Positions 1-8,575 of a stretch of 64,000 nucleotides of DNA are shown here, one piece after another. A program made the translations under genes and the position numbers. Source of the stretch: Lewinellaceae bacterium (GTDB lineage Bacteria > Bacteroidota > Bacteroidia > Chitinophagales > Saprospiraceae). Each line of letters starts with the position of its first letter. The first letter of the stretch is position 1. The DNA is taken from the NCBI GenBank assembly GCA_020636315.1, contig JACJYA010000013.1:124001-188000 (forward strand), in the 5' to 3' direction. Below the pieces are notes generated by a model. The model did not search any database, was not told where the DNA came from, and was given only the letters and a program-made list of their open reading frames with translations.

Positions 1-2054
1 GTTTTCACTGCTTCGGCCGTTAGGGCCTGTGCCTGCCGGGCCGCGTCAAGGGCAAACCCCTGTTTGACTTCCCACTGGCTGGTTGCAAGGTCTCCGTCCG
101 GGTCGGTTTTGCTGGTGATGGAACCCCAGGTGTGTTCGGAAAAGAGGACGACATTCGTCCAGGCTTCCTCGAAATCACTGGCGGGGTATTTTTCCGGGGC
201 AAGCATGGCCCACAGGGCTTCCGCCTGCACCAACTGTTCAGCGGCATTGCGGCTGGCGGCCGTTTCTACAGCGGAAGAGGCGGCGCCATCCTCCCAGTAG
301 GGCGTGAGGTCGCCGCGATAAGACGGCAATTCCTCTCCGTAATGCTTTTCAAAATCCCTGAACATTTCTATTGTAGTGGCGATCTTCAATTTGGGATAGG
401 CGTACTTTTCGTTCCATTCGCGGACGAAGTCCGGCATATCCGTATCCGGGCCGCCATTGTCGGCCAGGGTATAGCGGAGCTGCACCAGGTCATAAGGGTA
501 GCCTTCTTCATCCAGTTCATCCAGGAATTTCAGGATCGGAGTGCCGCCGGACTTCCGCAGCTTGCCGAGCAGCCAGTCGTGAAACCAGGAATAGCCGTGG
601 CGGGTCATCCAGAAGAGCACCTTCTCCTTGCCGGAAGGAGATTCCCAGTAGAAGGGAATGTCTCCCCAGGCTTCAAAGGTGTGGCCGACCTGGTAACCGC
701 CGTGGGCCAGGTGGGGCATGTGGTTGGGGCCGATCGAAAAATACCGGACGCCGTTCTGGGCCAGGGCGGGCACGATGCCCCAGGCGTACCCCGGCACATC
801 GGTGATCATTGCGGATTCTACCGGGATGCCATATTCCCGTTCGATCCGGTTGGCGAAGCTCACGGCATGCATCAGCTCTTCGGGCCGCTGCAGGGCGGTG
901 AGCTCGCTGCCGTAGAGGGCATCCAGGCCGATCCAGCCTTTCCGGACGGCATCGAGGAAGGCCTCCCGTTTTTCGGGAGAGGTGTTTTTCAGGTAGCCGT
1001 CAACCGCCCAGAGGACTTCCACGTTCCACCTGTACCGGGCGCCCTCCGGATAATCGGAGGTTTTGCGGGCCAGCTCGATGCCCTGCTCGAAATTGCGCCA
1101 TTGCATCTGTTCCACTTCCGCCTGTTTGTGGGTGAAACCGATGTCAACATGGGAGTGGGGAAGCAGATATACCTCGAAATGCCTTACCGGTTTGATCAGG
1201 ATGTCGTGCCCAGTAGTGGCTCCCGGCAGAACGATCTCCACCCGGGCGGAGGTGGGTGACTCCACCTGTTCAGTTAGAAAGGACAGTTTGTTCTCTCCGG
1301 GGTGCAGGGTGGTTGATATCTGTTTCTGTCCATTCATCAGGATGTCGGCGACAGCCGGAGCCCCCAGGTGGACGTGTTCGATGTTTACCGGCTGGCGGAG
1401 CGTTTCGCCATCTCTTACCAGAGCCGGCATGGCGTAAGCAAAAGAGGTGGCCTGCACCCGGTTCTGCATGGCCATATACCAGCCCGGGCCGCTCTCCGGC
1501 AGGGCAGTGAGCCTGATTCGCAGCGGTTTGCCGGCGGGAGCCATAGCCCGGGGCGCCGTCAGGAACATATAACCGAACAAGTCCCCCTTTTCCGGGTCGA
1601 TGAAAGAAGTGACAAAAGAGAGTTCGGCGCCCTGTTTCCCCCTGATGATCCAGTTTCGGCGGCTGGTATCCCCGACGGTTTCGAAAGTGAACAAGGGGGC
1701 GCCATTCAATTCCAGGGAAAATTGCATGGGGCGGCCGCCCGTCGTTTTGGACAGGCCGGCTTCCCATAGGAACGTCTGTTTATCTCTACTTCCTTCCGTC
1801 ATGGGATCCGTTTCGAATTCTATCCCTTTGTCCTTCCCCGGGGCCTGGAGGAACAAGGCGATGGCGCCGTCTTTCAGGTTGGGCAGGAAATCGAGGCGCT
1901 CGCCGGCCAGCGGAGTGGCGAAGCCCTGGGTAAATCCTTCGGAGCGAACAGGCCAAAGGTTATCCAGGGGCTGCATTTGCTGGGCTTTCAAGGCAATCGC
2001 TGAGTACATTAGTAGCAAGAAGGCGAAGAAAAAAGGGATAGGGCGGGAGGGCAT
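1..2054 (-). CDS. GH38-type alpha-mannosidase-like glycoside hydrolase, secreted, partial at window edge
   Basis: The minus-strand frame is open from an ATG at 2054 through base 1, so the C-terminus lies outside the window (at least 684 residues). An in-frame TGA lies just upstream of the ATG. The N-terminus is a signal peptide (hydrophobic FFFAFLLLMYSA, then ALKAQQ). About 290 residues of beta-sandwich-like sequence follow before the catalytic part opens with LLPHSHVDIGF (His302 and Asp304 as the expected zinc ligands); Asp419 in MITDVPGY fits the nucleophile. Family members hydrolyse alpha-mannosidic bonds. It lies 56 bases downstream of the DUF4185 lipoprotein on the same strand, so the two are probably co-transcribed. 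The zinc-site motif makes the superfamily firm; the substrate is not known, since this long-N-terminal subgroup differs from classic lysosomal-type mannosidases. Confidence 0.8.
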   Translation of the reverse strand, partial: MPSRPIPFFFAFLLLMYSAIALKAQQMQPLDNLWPVRSEGFTQGFATPLAGERLDFLPNLKDGAIALFLQAPGKDKGIEFETDPMTEGSRDKQTFLWEAGLSKTTGGRPMQFSLELNGAPLFTFETVGDTSRRNWIIRGKQGAELSFVTSFIDPEKGDLFGYMFLTAPRAMAPAGKPLRIRLTALPESGPGWYMAMQNRVQATSFAYAMPALVRDGETLRQPVNIEHVHLGAPAVADILMNGQKQISTTLHPGENKLSFLTEQVESPTSARVEIVLPGATTGHDILIKPVRHFEVYLLPHSHVDIGFTHKQAEVEQMQWRNFEQGIELARKTSDYPEGARYRWNVEVLWAVDGYLKNTSPEKREAFLDAVRKGWIGLDALYGSELTALQRPEELMHAVSFANRIEREYGIPVESAMITDVPGYAWGIVPALAQNGVRYFSIGPNHMPHLAHGGYQVGHTFEAWGDIPFYWESPSGKEKVLFWMTRHGYSWFHDWLLGKLRKSGGTPILKFLDELDEEGYPYDLVQLRYTLADNGGPDTDMPDFVREWNEKYAYPKLKIATTIEMFRDFEKHYGEELPSYRGDLTPYWEDGAASSAVETAASRNAAEQLVQAEALWAMLAPEKYPASDFEEAWTNVVLFSEHTWGSITSKTDPDGDLATSQWEVKQGFALDAARQAQALTAEAVK

Positions 2055-2110
2055 ATCAGTTCGTTTATGGTTTCAGAACGAAAATGGTTTTGCTGTCGGC
2101 CAGGCTTGGG

Positions 2111-3328
2111 TCATAGCTTAAGGCGTATAAAGCGGGGCCGGCACAATTGGGCGTCGTCAAGGATGTCATCAAAAAAGTCGAAAGAATTGACGTTGTAGCT
2201 GATCAGCAGCTCTCCCGGGGCCGACAAATGCGGATAGGCCTTGGCGTTATAGACAAAGTAATCGAGGTCTTCATTAACTTCCGGGCAGCGCCATATCTCC
2301 TTGATCGGGAAAAAAGGCCCAACCGGTTTTTTGGCTATCTGCACCGCTACCTCCGGCAGCATGCCATAACGCTGGTGGGTGAGGAGGTAACGCCCGTCGG
2401 GCAGCGGGCTGAGGCTGAGTTCGTGGGAAACGCTGTTGGTTATGGGTTTAAGCTGGTGCTTGTCGGCTACCCATTTCTCACCGTTCCAGAATTCCCAGGC
2501 ATCAAATTGCTCAAAAGAACCCGGCCTGGTGCGGGCGACATACAAATTCAGCCCCAACCCGGCAACGCCGTAAACGTAAATACAGCCATCCGGTGACGGG
2601 GCGCCGGCTGATGCCGTGTTGACAAAAATGCCGCTGCCGAAGGTCACCTTACCCGAACCGTCCGGCAGGGGGAAAAAGAAAGGAGTTTCAAGTTGCCGCT
2701 GCTTTTCGAAGGGCGGTTCGCTACCCGGAGGGATGGCAATAAGGGAAACTCCCGTCTGTTCAAATTCGAAGAAGGAACCGGTGGGGACGTCCTGCACCCG
2801 GTAAGCAAAAATGTAAAGGGTGCTGTCGGAATCGACATTGACAAAACCGTCGCCCAGCCAGTAGTATTCGCCGTCCTGGGTGCTTTCCGTCCTGGGTTCA
2901 AAAAGGGAAGTGGGGGCCCCGGCCTCATCTTTGGGCCACCAGAATTCAAAATTCTCCTCTACCGGCTCCCGGCCTTCCAGGAAGGCCACCAGGTTGTGGA
3001 TCATTTTGAAGCCGCCTTTTTTCACTTTACCGTTCTCCGTATTTCCGATCACCGAATCGCTGAAAATGAATAGCGTTCTGGTTTGCGGCCCGGCGGGCAC
3101 AAACTCTTTGCCATCCAGGGGAATTCCGAAGATGCCGTCACCGCCAAACCAGCCGGACTGGCGGAAAAAGAGCTCATTCCAATCTGAAGCATAGGAAGAC
3201 AGAGATTTAGTTTCCGATTGTTTATCTTGGCTGGGGGGTGGCAGGGCGCCGGTTCCGGCACAACTCAGCAGCAGAGAGAAGAAGAAAGAGAGAAAGGCCA
3301 GGTTCCGGCCAATTTGGTTACGGTCCAT
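2111..3328 (-). CDS. DUF4185-like lipoprotein (beta-propeller type)
   Basis: About 405 residues. The start at 3328 (MDRNQIGRN) is preferred because it places a clean hydrophobic stretch before a lipobox (LLLSC, then AGTG); an upstream ATG at 3352 would add eight residues. The mature protein has repeated short blade-like blocks (LFIFSDSVIG, YYWLGDGFVNV, LYIFAYRVQD, GRYLLTHQRYG, ELLISYNVNS) as in DUF4185 and GH43-like five-bladed propellers. These are thought to bind or cleave glycans at the cell surface. It is divergent from the sialate O-acetylesterase and upstream of the GH38-type gene, consistent with a small glycan-degradation locus. No catalytic acidic triad could be assigned with confidence, so enzymatic activity is unproven. 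Confidence 0.6.
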   Translation of the reverse strand: MDRNQIGRNLAFLSFFFSLLLSCAGTGALPPPSQDKQSETKSLSSYASDWNELFFRQSGWFGGDGIFGIPLDGKEFVPAGPQTRTLFIFSDSVIGNTENGKVKKGGFKMIHNLVAFLEGREPVEENFEFWWPKDEAGAPTSLFEPRTESTQDGEYYWLGDGFVNVDSDSTLYIFAYRVQDVPTGSFFEFEQTGVSLIAIPPGSEPPFEKQRQLETPFFFPLPDGSGKVTFGSGIFVNTASAGAPSPDGCIYVYGVAGLGLNLYVARTRPGSFEQFDAWEFWNGEKWVADKHQLKPITNSVSHELSLSPLPDGRYLLTHQRYGMLPEVAVQIAKKPVGPFFPIKEIWRCPEVNEDLDYFVYNAKAYPHLSAPGELLISYNVNSFDFFDDILDDAQLCRPRFIRLKL

Positions 3329-3347
3329 AGTATAGTTGGTATTTTTG
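3313..3347 (+). promoter_or_regulatory. Bacteroidota-type promoter for the sialate O-acetylesterase
   Basis: TTTG at 3313-3316 and TATTTTTG at 3340-3347 match the -33 and -7 (TAnnTTTG) elements of the Bacteroidota primary sigma factor. The spacing of 23 bases is at the long end of the usual range. The promoter overlaps the 5' end of the divergent DUF4185 gene. The predicted transcript would start near 3354. Confidence 0.45.
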
Positions 3348-3378
3348 AACAAGCTCTAAATTAAAAAAAGCTTCCGTT

Positions 3379-5403
3379 ATGCGTCGCATGATCATTGGGA
3401 ATGAAATGAAGGGGATGAAAAAAGTAAGGCTGCCCCTATTCTTGGCGGTTGGAATTTTCTTTTTGGCGGTACAGCCTTGCCATGGCAAAGCCCGCCTTCA
3501 CCACTTGTTCGGCAACCACATGGTCCTTCAGCGGGATGCGGAAGTGCCGGTGTGGGGCTGGGCGGATCCCGGAGAGGCCGTCCGCCTTTCTTTAGGCAAT
3601 TATTACCTGGAAACAAAGGCGGATGAATCGGGCAAATGGAAGATCCTGCTGCCGCCCACTTCTGCCGGCGGGCCTTACACGATGTACATCGAGGCGGAGA
3701 ACAGCCTGAAGGTGGAGGATGTGCTATTCGGTGAGGTCTGGCTTTGCGGCGGGCAGTCCAATATGCAATACACCCTGGATATGCTGGGCTATCAGGAGGC
3801 GGACAGCGCCCGCGCTCACAACGCCATGCTCCGGATGATCAACGTTGCCGTCGATCTGGATTATCTGCCTAAGGAAGACATCAAGGGCGGCTTCTGGCAG
3901 CCGGCCTCGCCGGAGAGCATCGGCAGCTTTTCGGCGGTGGCCTATTTCTATGGCCAGTATCTGCAGGAGCACCTGGGGGTGCCGGTCGGGCTGATCAGCA
4001 GCAACCTGGGCGCCACCACCATAGAAACCTGGATGAGTGTTGGAGCCCTGAGCGCTTTTCCTCAATTCAACCCGATTGTGGAAAAGATCAGTTCGCTGAA
4101 TAAAAACTTCGCCCAGCTTGAACAGGAGTTGAAAGAGTATAGAAAAACCTGGGACCAGGAATACTACCTCAAGGGCCCGGGCATCGAACAGAACTGGCAG
4201 AACCCGGATACGGACCTCTCCGGCTGGAAAGATATTTCCATCCCCAATTTCTGGGAGTGGGCCGGGCTGGAGGATCACGACGGGGCTGTCTGGTTCCGGA
4301 AAGCATTCGACCTGCCGCAGGGTTTCAAAGGGGATACCTTTAACATCGCTCTCAACCAGATCGATGACTACGATATCGCCTGGGTCAACGGGCACAAGAT
4401 CGGCGAGTCGTTCGGCAACCGCAACTGGCGCAATTACTTTTTCCCGGCCAATATTCTGAAGCCAAAGGGCAACGTGCTCGTAGTTCGGGTTTTTGACATC
4501 GGCGGGGTAGGAGGGATGTACACTTCGGCTTTCTGGGGCAACCCCATCCTGAACGGAGAATGGAAATTCAAGCCGGGCCTGAAGATCGACACTTCCTCCT
4601 TTCCCACGCCCGTAGTGGCCAATGGCAGTTTTTTCACCCATCCGGCCCTGCTGTACAACGGCAGCATCGCTCCGCTGATGCCCTATGCGATCAAAGGAGC
4701 CATCTGGTACCAGGGGGAGTCCAATGCCCTGGACGGGCGGCCGGAGGAATACCGGCAATTGTTGCCGGCAATGATCCGGGACTGGCGGGCCCAATGGGGG
4801 CAGGGCGATTTTCCTTTCCTCATCGTGCAACTCGCCAACTATAAGGAAGAAGCCATGCAGCCGGGCCCCAGCACGTGGGCGGAACTGCGGGAAGCTCAGA
4901 TGAAAGCTCTGGAAGAGCCGAATACGGCCATCGCCACCGCAATAGATATCGGGGATGCTAATGATATCCACCCCAAGAACAAGTGGGATGTGGGGTACCG
5001 CCTGAGTTTGGCCGCCCGGAAGGTAGCGTACGGAGAAGATATCGTTTATTCCGGGCCGGTTTATGAATCCATGGCCGTGGAAGGAGATAAGGTGCGGATC
5101 AGTTTTTCCTCTTTAGGCAGCGGACTGATGACGAAAAACAAATACGGCTATGTAACCGGGTTTGCCATCGCCGGAGTAGATAAGCAGTTTCACTGGGCAA
5201 AGGCTTACATCGACGGAGAAACCGTTGTTGTCTGTAACCCGGAAGTGAAAACTCCAGTGGCCGTTCGCTATGCCTGGGCGGATAACCCCGGGCCACTGAG
5301 CCTGTATAATAAAGAGGGCCTGCCCGCCCTTCCGTTCCGGACGGACGACTGGAAGTTGTCCACTGCCGGGAAGAAATATACTTATGACCCGCATGGGTTT
5401 TGA
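3379..5403 (+). CDS. Sialate O-acetylesterase (SGNH-type), secreted
   Basis: 674 residues from the first ATG. A start at 3415 (MKKVRLPLFLAVGIFF) gives the best signal peptide. Block I of the SGNH hydrolase fold is GGQSNMQ (Ser127 from the first ATG). A second block reads WYQGESNA, and the C-terminal Asp/His block is NDIHPKNKWDVGYRL. Between them sits an inserted jelly-roll (about residues 270-400: GWKDISIPNFWEW, VWFRKAFDLP) resembling the GH2 sugar-binding domain, which is usual in this family. The family removes O-acetyl groups from sialic acids or other acetylated glycans, letting glycosidases act. No sialidase is visible in the window, so the acetylated substrate could be another polysaccharide. 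Its neighbours (GH38-type, DUF4185) support glycan use. Confidence 0.85.
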   Translation: MRRMIIGNEMKGMKKVRLPLFLAVGIFFLAVQPCHGKARLHHLFGNHMVLQRDAEVPVWGWADPGEAVRLSLGNYYLETKADESGKWKILLPPTSAGGPYTMYIEAENSLKVEDVLFGEVWLCGGQSNMQYTLDMLGYQEADSARAHNAMLRMINVAVDLDYLPKEDIKGGFWQPASPESIGSFSAVAYFYGQYLQEHLGVPVGLISSNLGATTIETWMSVGALSAFPQFNPIVEKISSLNKNFAQLEQELKEYRKTWDQEYYLKGPGIEQNWQNPDTDLSGWKDISIPNFWEWAGLEDHDGAVWFRKAFDLPQGFKGDTFNIALNQIDDYDIAWVNGHKIGESFGNRNWRNYFFPANILKPKGNVLVVRVFDIGGVGGMYTSAFWGNPILNGEWKFKPGLKIDTSSFPTPVVANGSFFTHPALLYNGSIAPLMPYAIKGAIWYQGESNALDGRPEEYRQLLPAMIRDWRAQWGQGDFPFLIVQLANYKEEAMQPGPSTWAELREAQMKALEEPNTAIATAIDIGDANDIHPKNKWDVGYRLSLAARKVAYGEDIVYSGPVYESMAVEGDKVRISFSSLGSGLMTKNKYGYVTGFAIAGVDKQFHWAKAYIDGETVVVCNPEVKTPVAVRYAWADNPGPLSLYNKEGLPALPFRTDDWKLSTAGKKYTYDPHGF

Positions 5404-5410
5404 GGCCAAT

Positions 5411-5653
5411 AAGCGCTAATTTTCTATTAGCGCCTAAGAGTATGTTTGGAGGCCAATCTTTGGGCTACGAAGGCCACTTTTTTGGTGATGCTGCGTTACT
5501 TTTTTTGTCCGTACCTTCCAGGTATGCACTTCAAAAAGTGCCTTCCCGACACTTAGTGTACGGGACAAGTTGCCTAACCAAAAAATTGACACTTCTCGCC
5601 TTCAAACCAGGCCTCCAAACATACTCTAAGAAATGGAAAATTAGTGCCCAAGA
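5411..5653. repeat. 240-bp imperfect inverted-repeat element (MITE-like hairpin)
   Basis: The two ends are inverted copies: 18 bases are perfect (AGAGTATGTTTGGAGGCC near 5437-5454 against its complement at 5610-5627). Outside these, AAGCGCTAATTTTC pairs imperfectly with the complement of the right end (5631-5653). Inside, GTCCGTAC and GTACGGGAC pair, and the centre is a perfect hairpin GCACTT-CAAA-AAGTGC. The left end also contains a local hairpin (GCGCTAAT-TTTCT-ATTAGCGC, 5413-5433), ten bases after the esterase stop, which could aid termination. The whole segment can fold as one long hairpin. It carries no convincing gene. No target duplication could be recognised. Confidence 0.6.
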
Positions 5654-5661
5654 AAAACCAG

Positions 5662-5862
5662 GAAAATGAAAAAGCACCTCTTTCTGCCAAGGAGGAATTC
5701 CGGAACCTGATCAAATAAAACCGGGTGCTCCCCGTGTGGGATGACCACGACTACGGTGAGAATGACTCCGGGCGCCATTATCCCTTCAAGGCGGAGCCCA
5801 AAGAGATCTTTATGGATTTCTGGAAAGTGTCTGCCATTGCTCCGGATTTTGGAAAAGCGTAA
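5662..5862 (+). pseudogene. Remnant of a PhoD-like alkaline phosphatase/phosphodiesterase
   Basis: Translation in one frame gives SAKEEFRNLIK, an in-frame TAA at 5716-5718, then LPVWDDHDYGENDSG and HYPFKAEPKEIFMDFWKV, ending at TAA 5860-5862. WDDHDYGxND followed by a K..FxDFW block is the metal-binding centre of PhoD-like metallophosphatases. Only some 65 of the usual 350-450 residues remain, both flanks are missing and there is an internal stop, so it cannot be functional. It directly abuts the hairpin element at 5411-5653, which may have taken part in its destruction. Confidence 0.75.
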
Positions 5863-5903
5863 TAAATGGGCTAGTTTTACAGGAACACCTAACTGAGAAT
5901 ATT

Positions 5904-6848
5904 ATGGAAGAATTGGCCCATTTTAAAGGATACAAAAGCGATTTTTTAGGCACTGGCCATAAGGTGCGTTTGCCAAGATTAAGCCGGAAACTGAGAGCGG
6001 CGGTGGCTCCGGTGGCCGGTTCGAGGAAAAACGTGTTGCACTATCAGAACTTCAGCCTGGTACAGAATGCCCGGCGAAGATTTCCCATCTTTACAGCTGC
6101 CAACATCGACGGAAGCCTTTTTAAATCCTTATCCCGGGAGGATAACTGGCAACTGGACCCCAGAATCGATGAAAACCACCAATGGGGCCCGAGCCTGTAC
6201 TCTGCCGAAAAAAGCGACTTTGACCGGGGGCACATGGCCAAGCGGGAGGATGTTCAGTGGGGGCACACCGAAGAGGAGGCCAGAAGAGGGGCCCTTTCCA
6301 CTTTTTTCTATACCAATGCAGTGCCTCAGGTGGCCAAACTCAACCAGCAACTATGGCGGAGCCTGGAAGATTATATCCTGAAAACGGAAGCCGTCAATAA
6401 CGGTAAAAAGATCGCGCTGTTTACCGGCCCTGTCCTGTCAGACAGAGACCCCGTTTTTGTTACCGAAGTCGATGGGCAGCGTATTCACATTCCTACCTTA
6501 TTCTGGAAGGTGATCTATTTTACCAAATCGGATGGCCGCCTGTACCGGGTCGGCTTTTTGATGGGGCAGGAGGAGTTACTGGCTAAACAAGGGCTCGTTG
6601 AGGCCCCGAAAAAGAGCCGGAGCATTTTTGTCAGCGAGGAAGAGCGGTTGTTTATGGAATTCAAACATGCTGATATTTACCAGGTAAATATTTCAACCAT
6701 CCGAAAGCTGACAAAGCTCATCTTTACGGCCGCCCGCGAGCCCTATAAAGACAAGCGCCCGGTTAATTTGATCCGAAAAGAGGTACAGAGCAGGAGCCTG
6801 TTTGGGGACGGCGGGCCTTCTTTTGAGATTGAGGGGTTGACGTTGTGA
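5904..6848 (+). CDS. DNA/RNA non-specific endonuclease (NUC1 family)
   Basis: 314 residues. The signature DRGHM is at 107-111 with His110 as the general base. Further on come FFYTNAVPQVAKLNQQLW, with Asn147 at the metal-binding position, and LEDYIL, in the order seen in Serratia nuclease and EndoG relatives. LFTGPVLSDRDPVF is the conserved strand that follows. There is no obvious signal peptide; the N-terminus is basic, so the site of action is unclear. The enzyme would cut single- and double-stranded nucleic acids with a divalent metal. No immunity protein is next to it; the convergent neighbour is a DUF296 gene. Confidence 0.85.
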   Translation: MEELAHFKGYKSDFLGTGHKVRLPRLSRKLRAAVAPVAGSRKNVLHYQNFSLVQNARRRFPIFTAANIDGSLFKSLSREDNWQLDPRIDENHQWGPSLYSAEKSDFDRGHMAKREDVQWGHTEEEARRGALSTFFYTNAVPQVAKLNQQLWRSLEDYILKTEAVNNGKKIALFTGPVLSDRDPVFVTEVDGQRIHIPTLFWKVIYFTKSDGRLYRVGFLMGQEELLAKQGLVEAPKKSRSIFVSEEERLFMEFKHADIYQVNISTIRKLTKLIFTAAREPYKDKRPVNLIRKEVQSRSLFGDGGPSFEIEGLTL

Positions 6849-6852
6849 TGCA

Positions 6853-7269
6853 TTATGCCTGCTTCTTCCTTACCTGGAGCTCCGCCCATTCCGTTGTCCC
6901 GTCCTTTTCCCGGGTGAAAACCAGGTTTGGCGACTCCCCTATGACAACCTCAGCGGTGGTGTAAATGATGTTCTCCCCCAGCAGGTGCCCGCCCGTAGCC
7001 AGTCCCTGGCCGTCGCAGACACAAAGGTGGAGGTGGCAGCCGTTCCTGCTGACAGTGCCTACCAGGCTGACGATTTCGAAAGGGCCTTCGGCGCGGCTGC
7101 CAATGGACTGATTGGCAAGGCGCAGGTGAGTGTGGGTGAGGCTGCCCACGCAGGTTATCACCCAGCCGGCTTCGATCTGTTCCCGATCGGCGAAAGCCTG
7201 GATCTCCATTTTTAAGTCCTGGCCCGGCCTGAGGCGGAAGGCGTGTGCCTTTAATGGTTCTGGTTGCAT
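6853..7269 (-). CDS. PPC (DUF296) domain protein
   Basis: 138 residues from the ATG at 7269 (MQPEPLKAHAFRLRPG). A longer reading frame begins at 7314, but its extra residues are the translation of the left arm of the MITE, so 7269 is chosen. The single domain runs from LRPGQDLKMEIQAF through AGWVITCVGSLTHTHLRLAN and GCHLHLCVCDGQG to GGHLLGENIIYTTAEVVIG. This is the plant and prokaryote conserved domain, a trimeric fold whose histidines (HLHLC, GGHL) may hold a metal. In plants it accompanies AT-hook DNA binding; bacterial stand-alone copies have no settled function. Its promoter region has received the MITE, which could alter its expression. Confidence 0.8.
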   Translation of the reverse strand: MQPEPLKAHAFRLRPGQDLKMEIQAFADREQIEAGWVITCVGSLTHTHLRLANQSIGSRAEGPFEIVSLVGTVSRNGCHLHLCVCDGQGLATGGHLLGENIIYTTAEVVIGESPNLVFTREKDGTTEWAELQVRKKQA

Positions 7270-7302
7270 CTTCTCTGTATTTTGGAGAGGCCTAATATCG
7301 GG

Positions 7303-7411
7303 TGTGTATAACAAATTGCACAGTCAGGCTCTGAAAGGCTTAGCAATCCCTGCGCTTTGCTGCGGGCTTACTAATCCGTTGCCCTAGCAAAAAGTGCAAT
7401 TTGTTATACAC
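7303..7411. mobile_element. MITE-like element with 18-bp terminal inverted repeats and 12-bp target duplication
   Basis: The terminal repeats GTGTATAACAAATTGCAC (7304-7321) and its exact complement (7394-7411) enclose 72 bases. The same 12 bases, CCTAATATCGGG, lie directly outside each end (7291-7302 and 7412-7423), as expected of a target-site duplication. The interior carries no gene but has an imperfect palindrome (GGCTTAGCAATCCCTGCG against CGGGCTTACTAATCCG). The element is about 108 bp and must be moved in trans. It sits between the DUF296 start and the DUF2167 gene. Confidence 0.75.
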
Positions 7412-7604
7412 CCTAATATCGGGATATGAGGTTATTTTTTGGGAAAATGCTTAATTTACATCCAAATTGAATTCCTATCTATCTATTCTTAGCAATGATT
7501 TATGCTTGTAAAGCGCTCTTATATCCTTTTCTGTGAGTTGAACGGTTTTTTACCACTGCAAATAAATTATTAAGGCATGATGCCTAACCCTCAAAAAATT
7601 CATT

Positions 7605-8534
7605 ATGAAGAAAGTACTGTTTTTTTCTGTTTTCAGCACGCTGTTCCTGTCCTCTCTCTTTGCTTCGGGCTCGGATCGCGATTCCACCATCAACCTCTCA
7701 GAGGAGGAGTTGATACAACTTTATGAGTATTACCTGGATAGTGTCTCTGCTACTTTACAGTATGAAACCGGCATGGTTAGTATTGGTGATGGCCTGGCCG
7801 CTATGCAGATCCCAACAGGATATAAATTCCTGAACGGGAAAGACGCCGAGATGGTGCTGACGGACCTCTGGGGGAACCCGCCTTCTGAAGCGGGGGCAGA
7901 ATCCCTGGGCATGCTATTCCCGGCTGATGGGAAACCTTCGGACGACAGCATTTATGTCATCAACATCACCTATTCCGAAGATGGTTTTGTTGATGACTCC
8001 GATGCGGCGGGTATTGACTACGAAGAGCTTCTGGAAAGCATGAAAGAGGATACCCGCTTAGAAAGTGAGCAGCGCGTTGAGATGGGCTATCCTCCGATTG
8101 AGCTCATCGGTTGGGCCAGCCCGCCCTACTACGATGCGGAACAGAAAAAACTCCACTGGGCAAAAGAGATCTCTTTTGACAATTCTCCGGAACATACCCT
8201 CAATTACAACATCCGGATACTGGGCAGGCGGGGATATCTGATGCTGAACGTGATCGGCGAGATGTACACTCTGGAAACGGTAAAGCAGGATATCGGCCCC
8301 ATTCTGGCCAGCGTCGATTTCCAGCAGGGGCATCGTTATGCTGACTTCAATCCCGGCATGGATAAAGTAGCTGCCTACGGCATTGGCGGGCTGATTGCTG
8401 GTAAAGTGTTAGCTAAAGCAGGCATTTTTGCCAAGCTGGGTGTGCTTTTGTTGAAATTCTGGAAAATACTGGCCGTGGCCGTGGTGGGGGCCGTCGCAGG
8501 TTTACGCCGTTTTTTCGGAGGTAAGGCGGCGTAA
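7605..8534 (+). CDS. DUF2167 membrane-anchored protein
   Basis: 309 residues: a signal peptide (MKKVLFFSVFSTLFLSSLFA), then a soluble region containing the family block IPTGYKFLNGKDAEMVLTDLWGNPP and the later HWAKEISFDNSPEHTLNYNIRILGRRGYLMLN. At the C-terminus is a glycine-rich hydrophobic segment (about residues 258-300: GIGGLIAGKVLAKAG, FWKILAVAVVGAVAG) ending in a short basic tail. This fits a large extracytoplasmic domain anchored in the inner membrane. Function is unknown for the family. It converges on the cyclase gene with 41 bases between the stops. Confidence 0.8.
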   Translation: MKKVLFFSVFSTLFLSSLFASGSDRDSTINLSEEELIQLYEYYLDSVSATLQYETGMVSIGDGLAAMQIPTGYKFLNGKDAEMVLTDLWGNPPSEAGAESLGMLFPADGKPSDDSIYVINITYSEDGFVDDSDAAGIDYEELLESMKEDTRLESEQRVEMGYPPIELIGWASPPYYDAEQKKLHWAKEISFDNSPEHTLNYNIRILGRRGYLMLNVIGEMYTLETVKQDIGPILASVDFQQGHRYADFNPGMDKVAAYGIGGLIAGKVLAKAGIFAKLGVLLLKFWKILAVAVVGAVAGLRRFFGGKAA

Positions 8535-8575
8535 GCGGTTGATGTAGGTAAGTTGGGCAACCTGGTAGGGGCCGG

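Noticed and set aside
5400..5669. 89-codon plus-strand frame
   Set aside because: It translates the inverted-repeat element and has no coding character.
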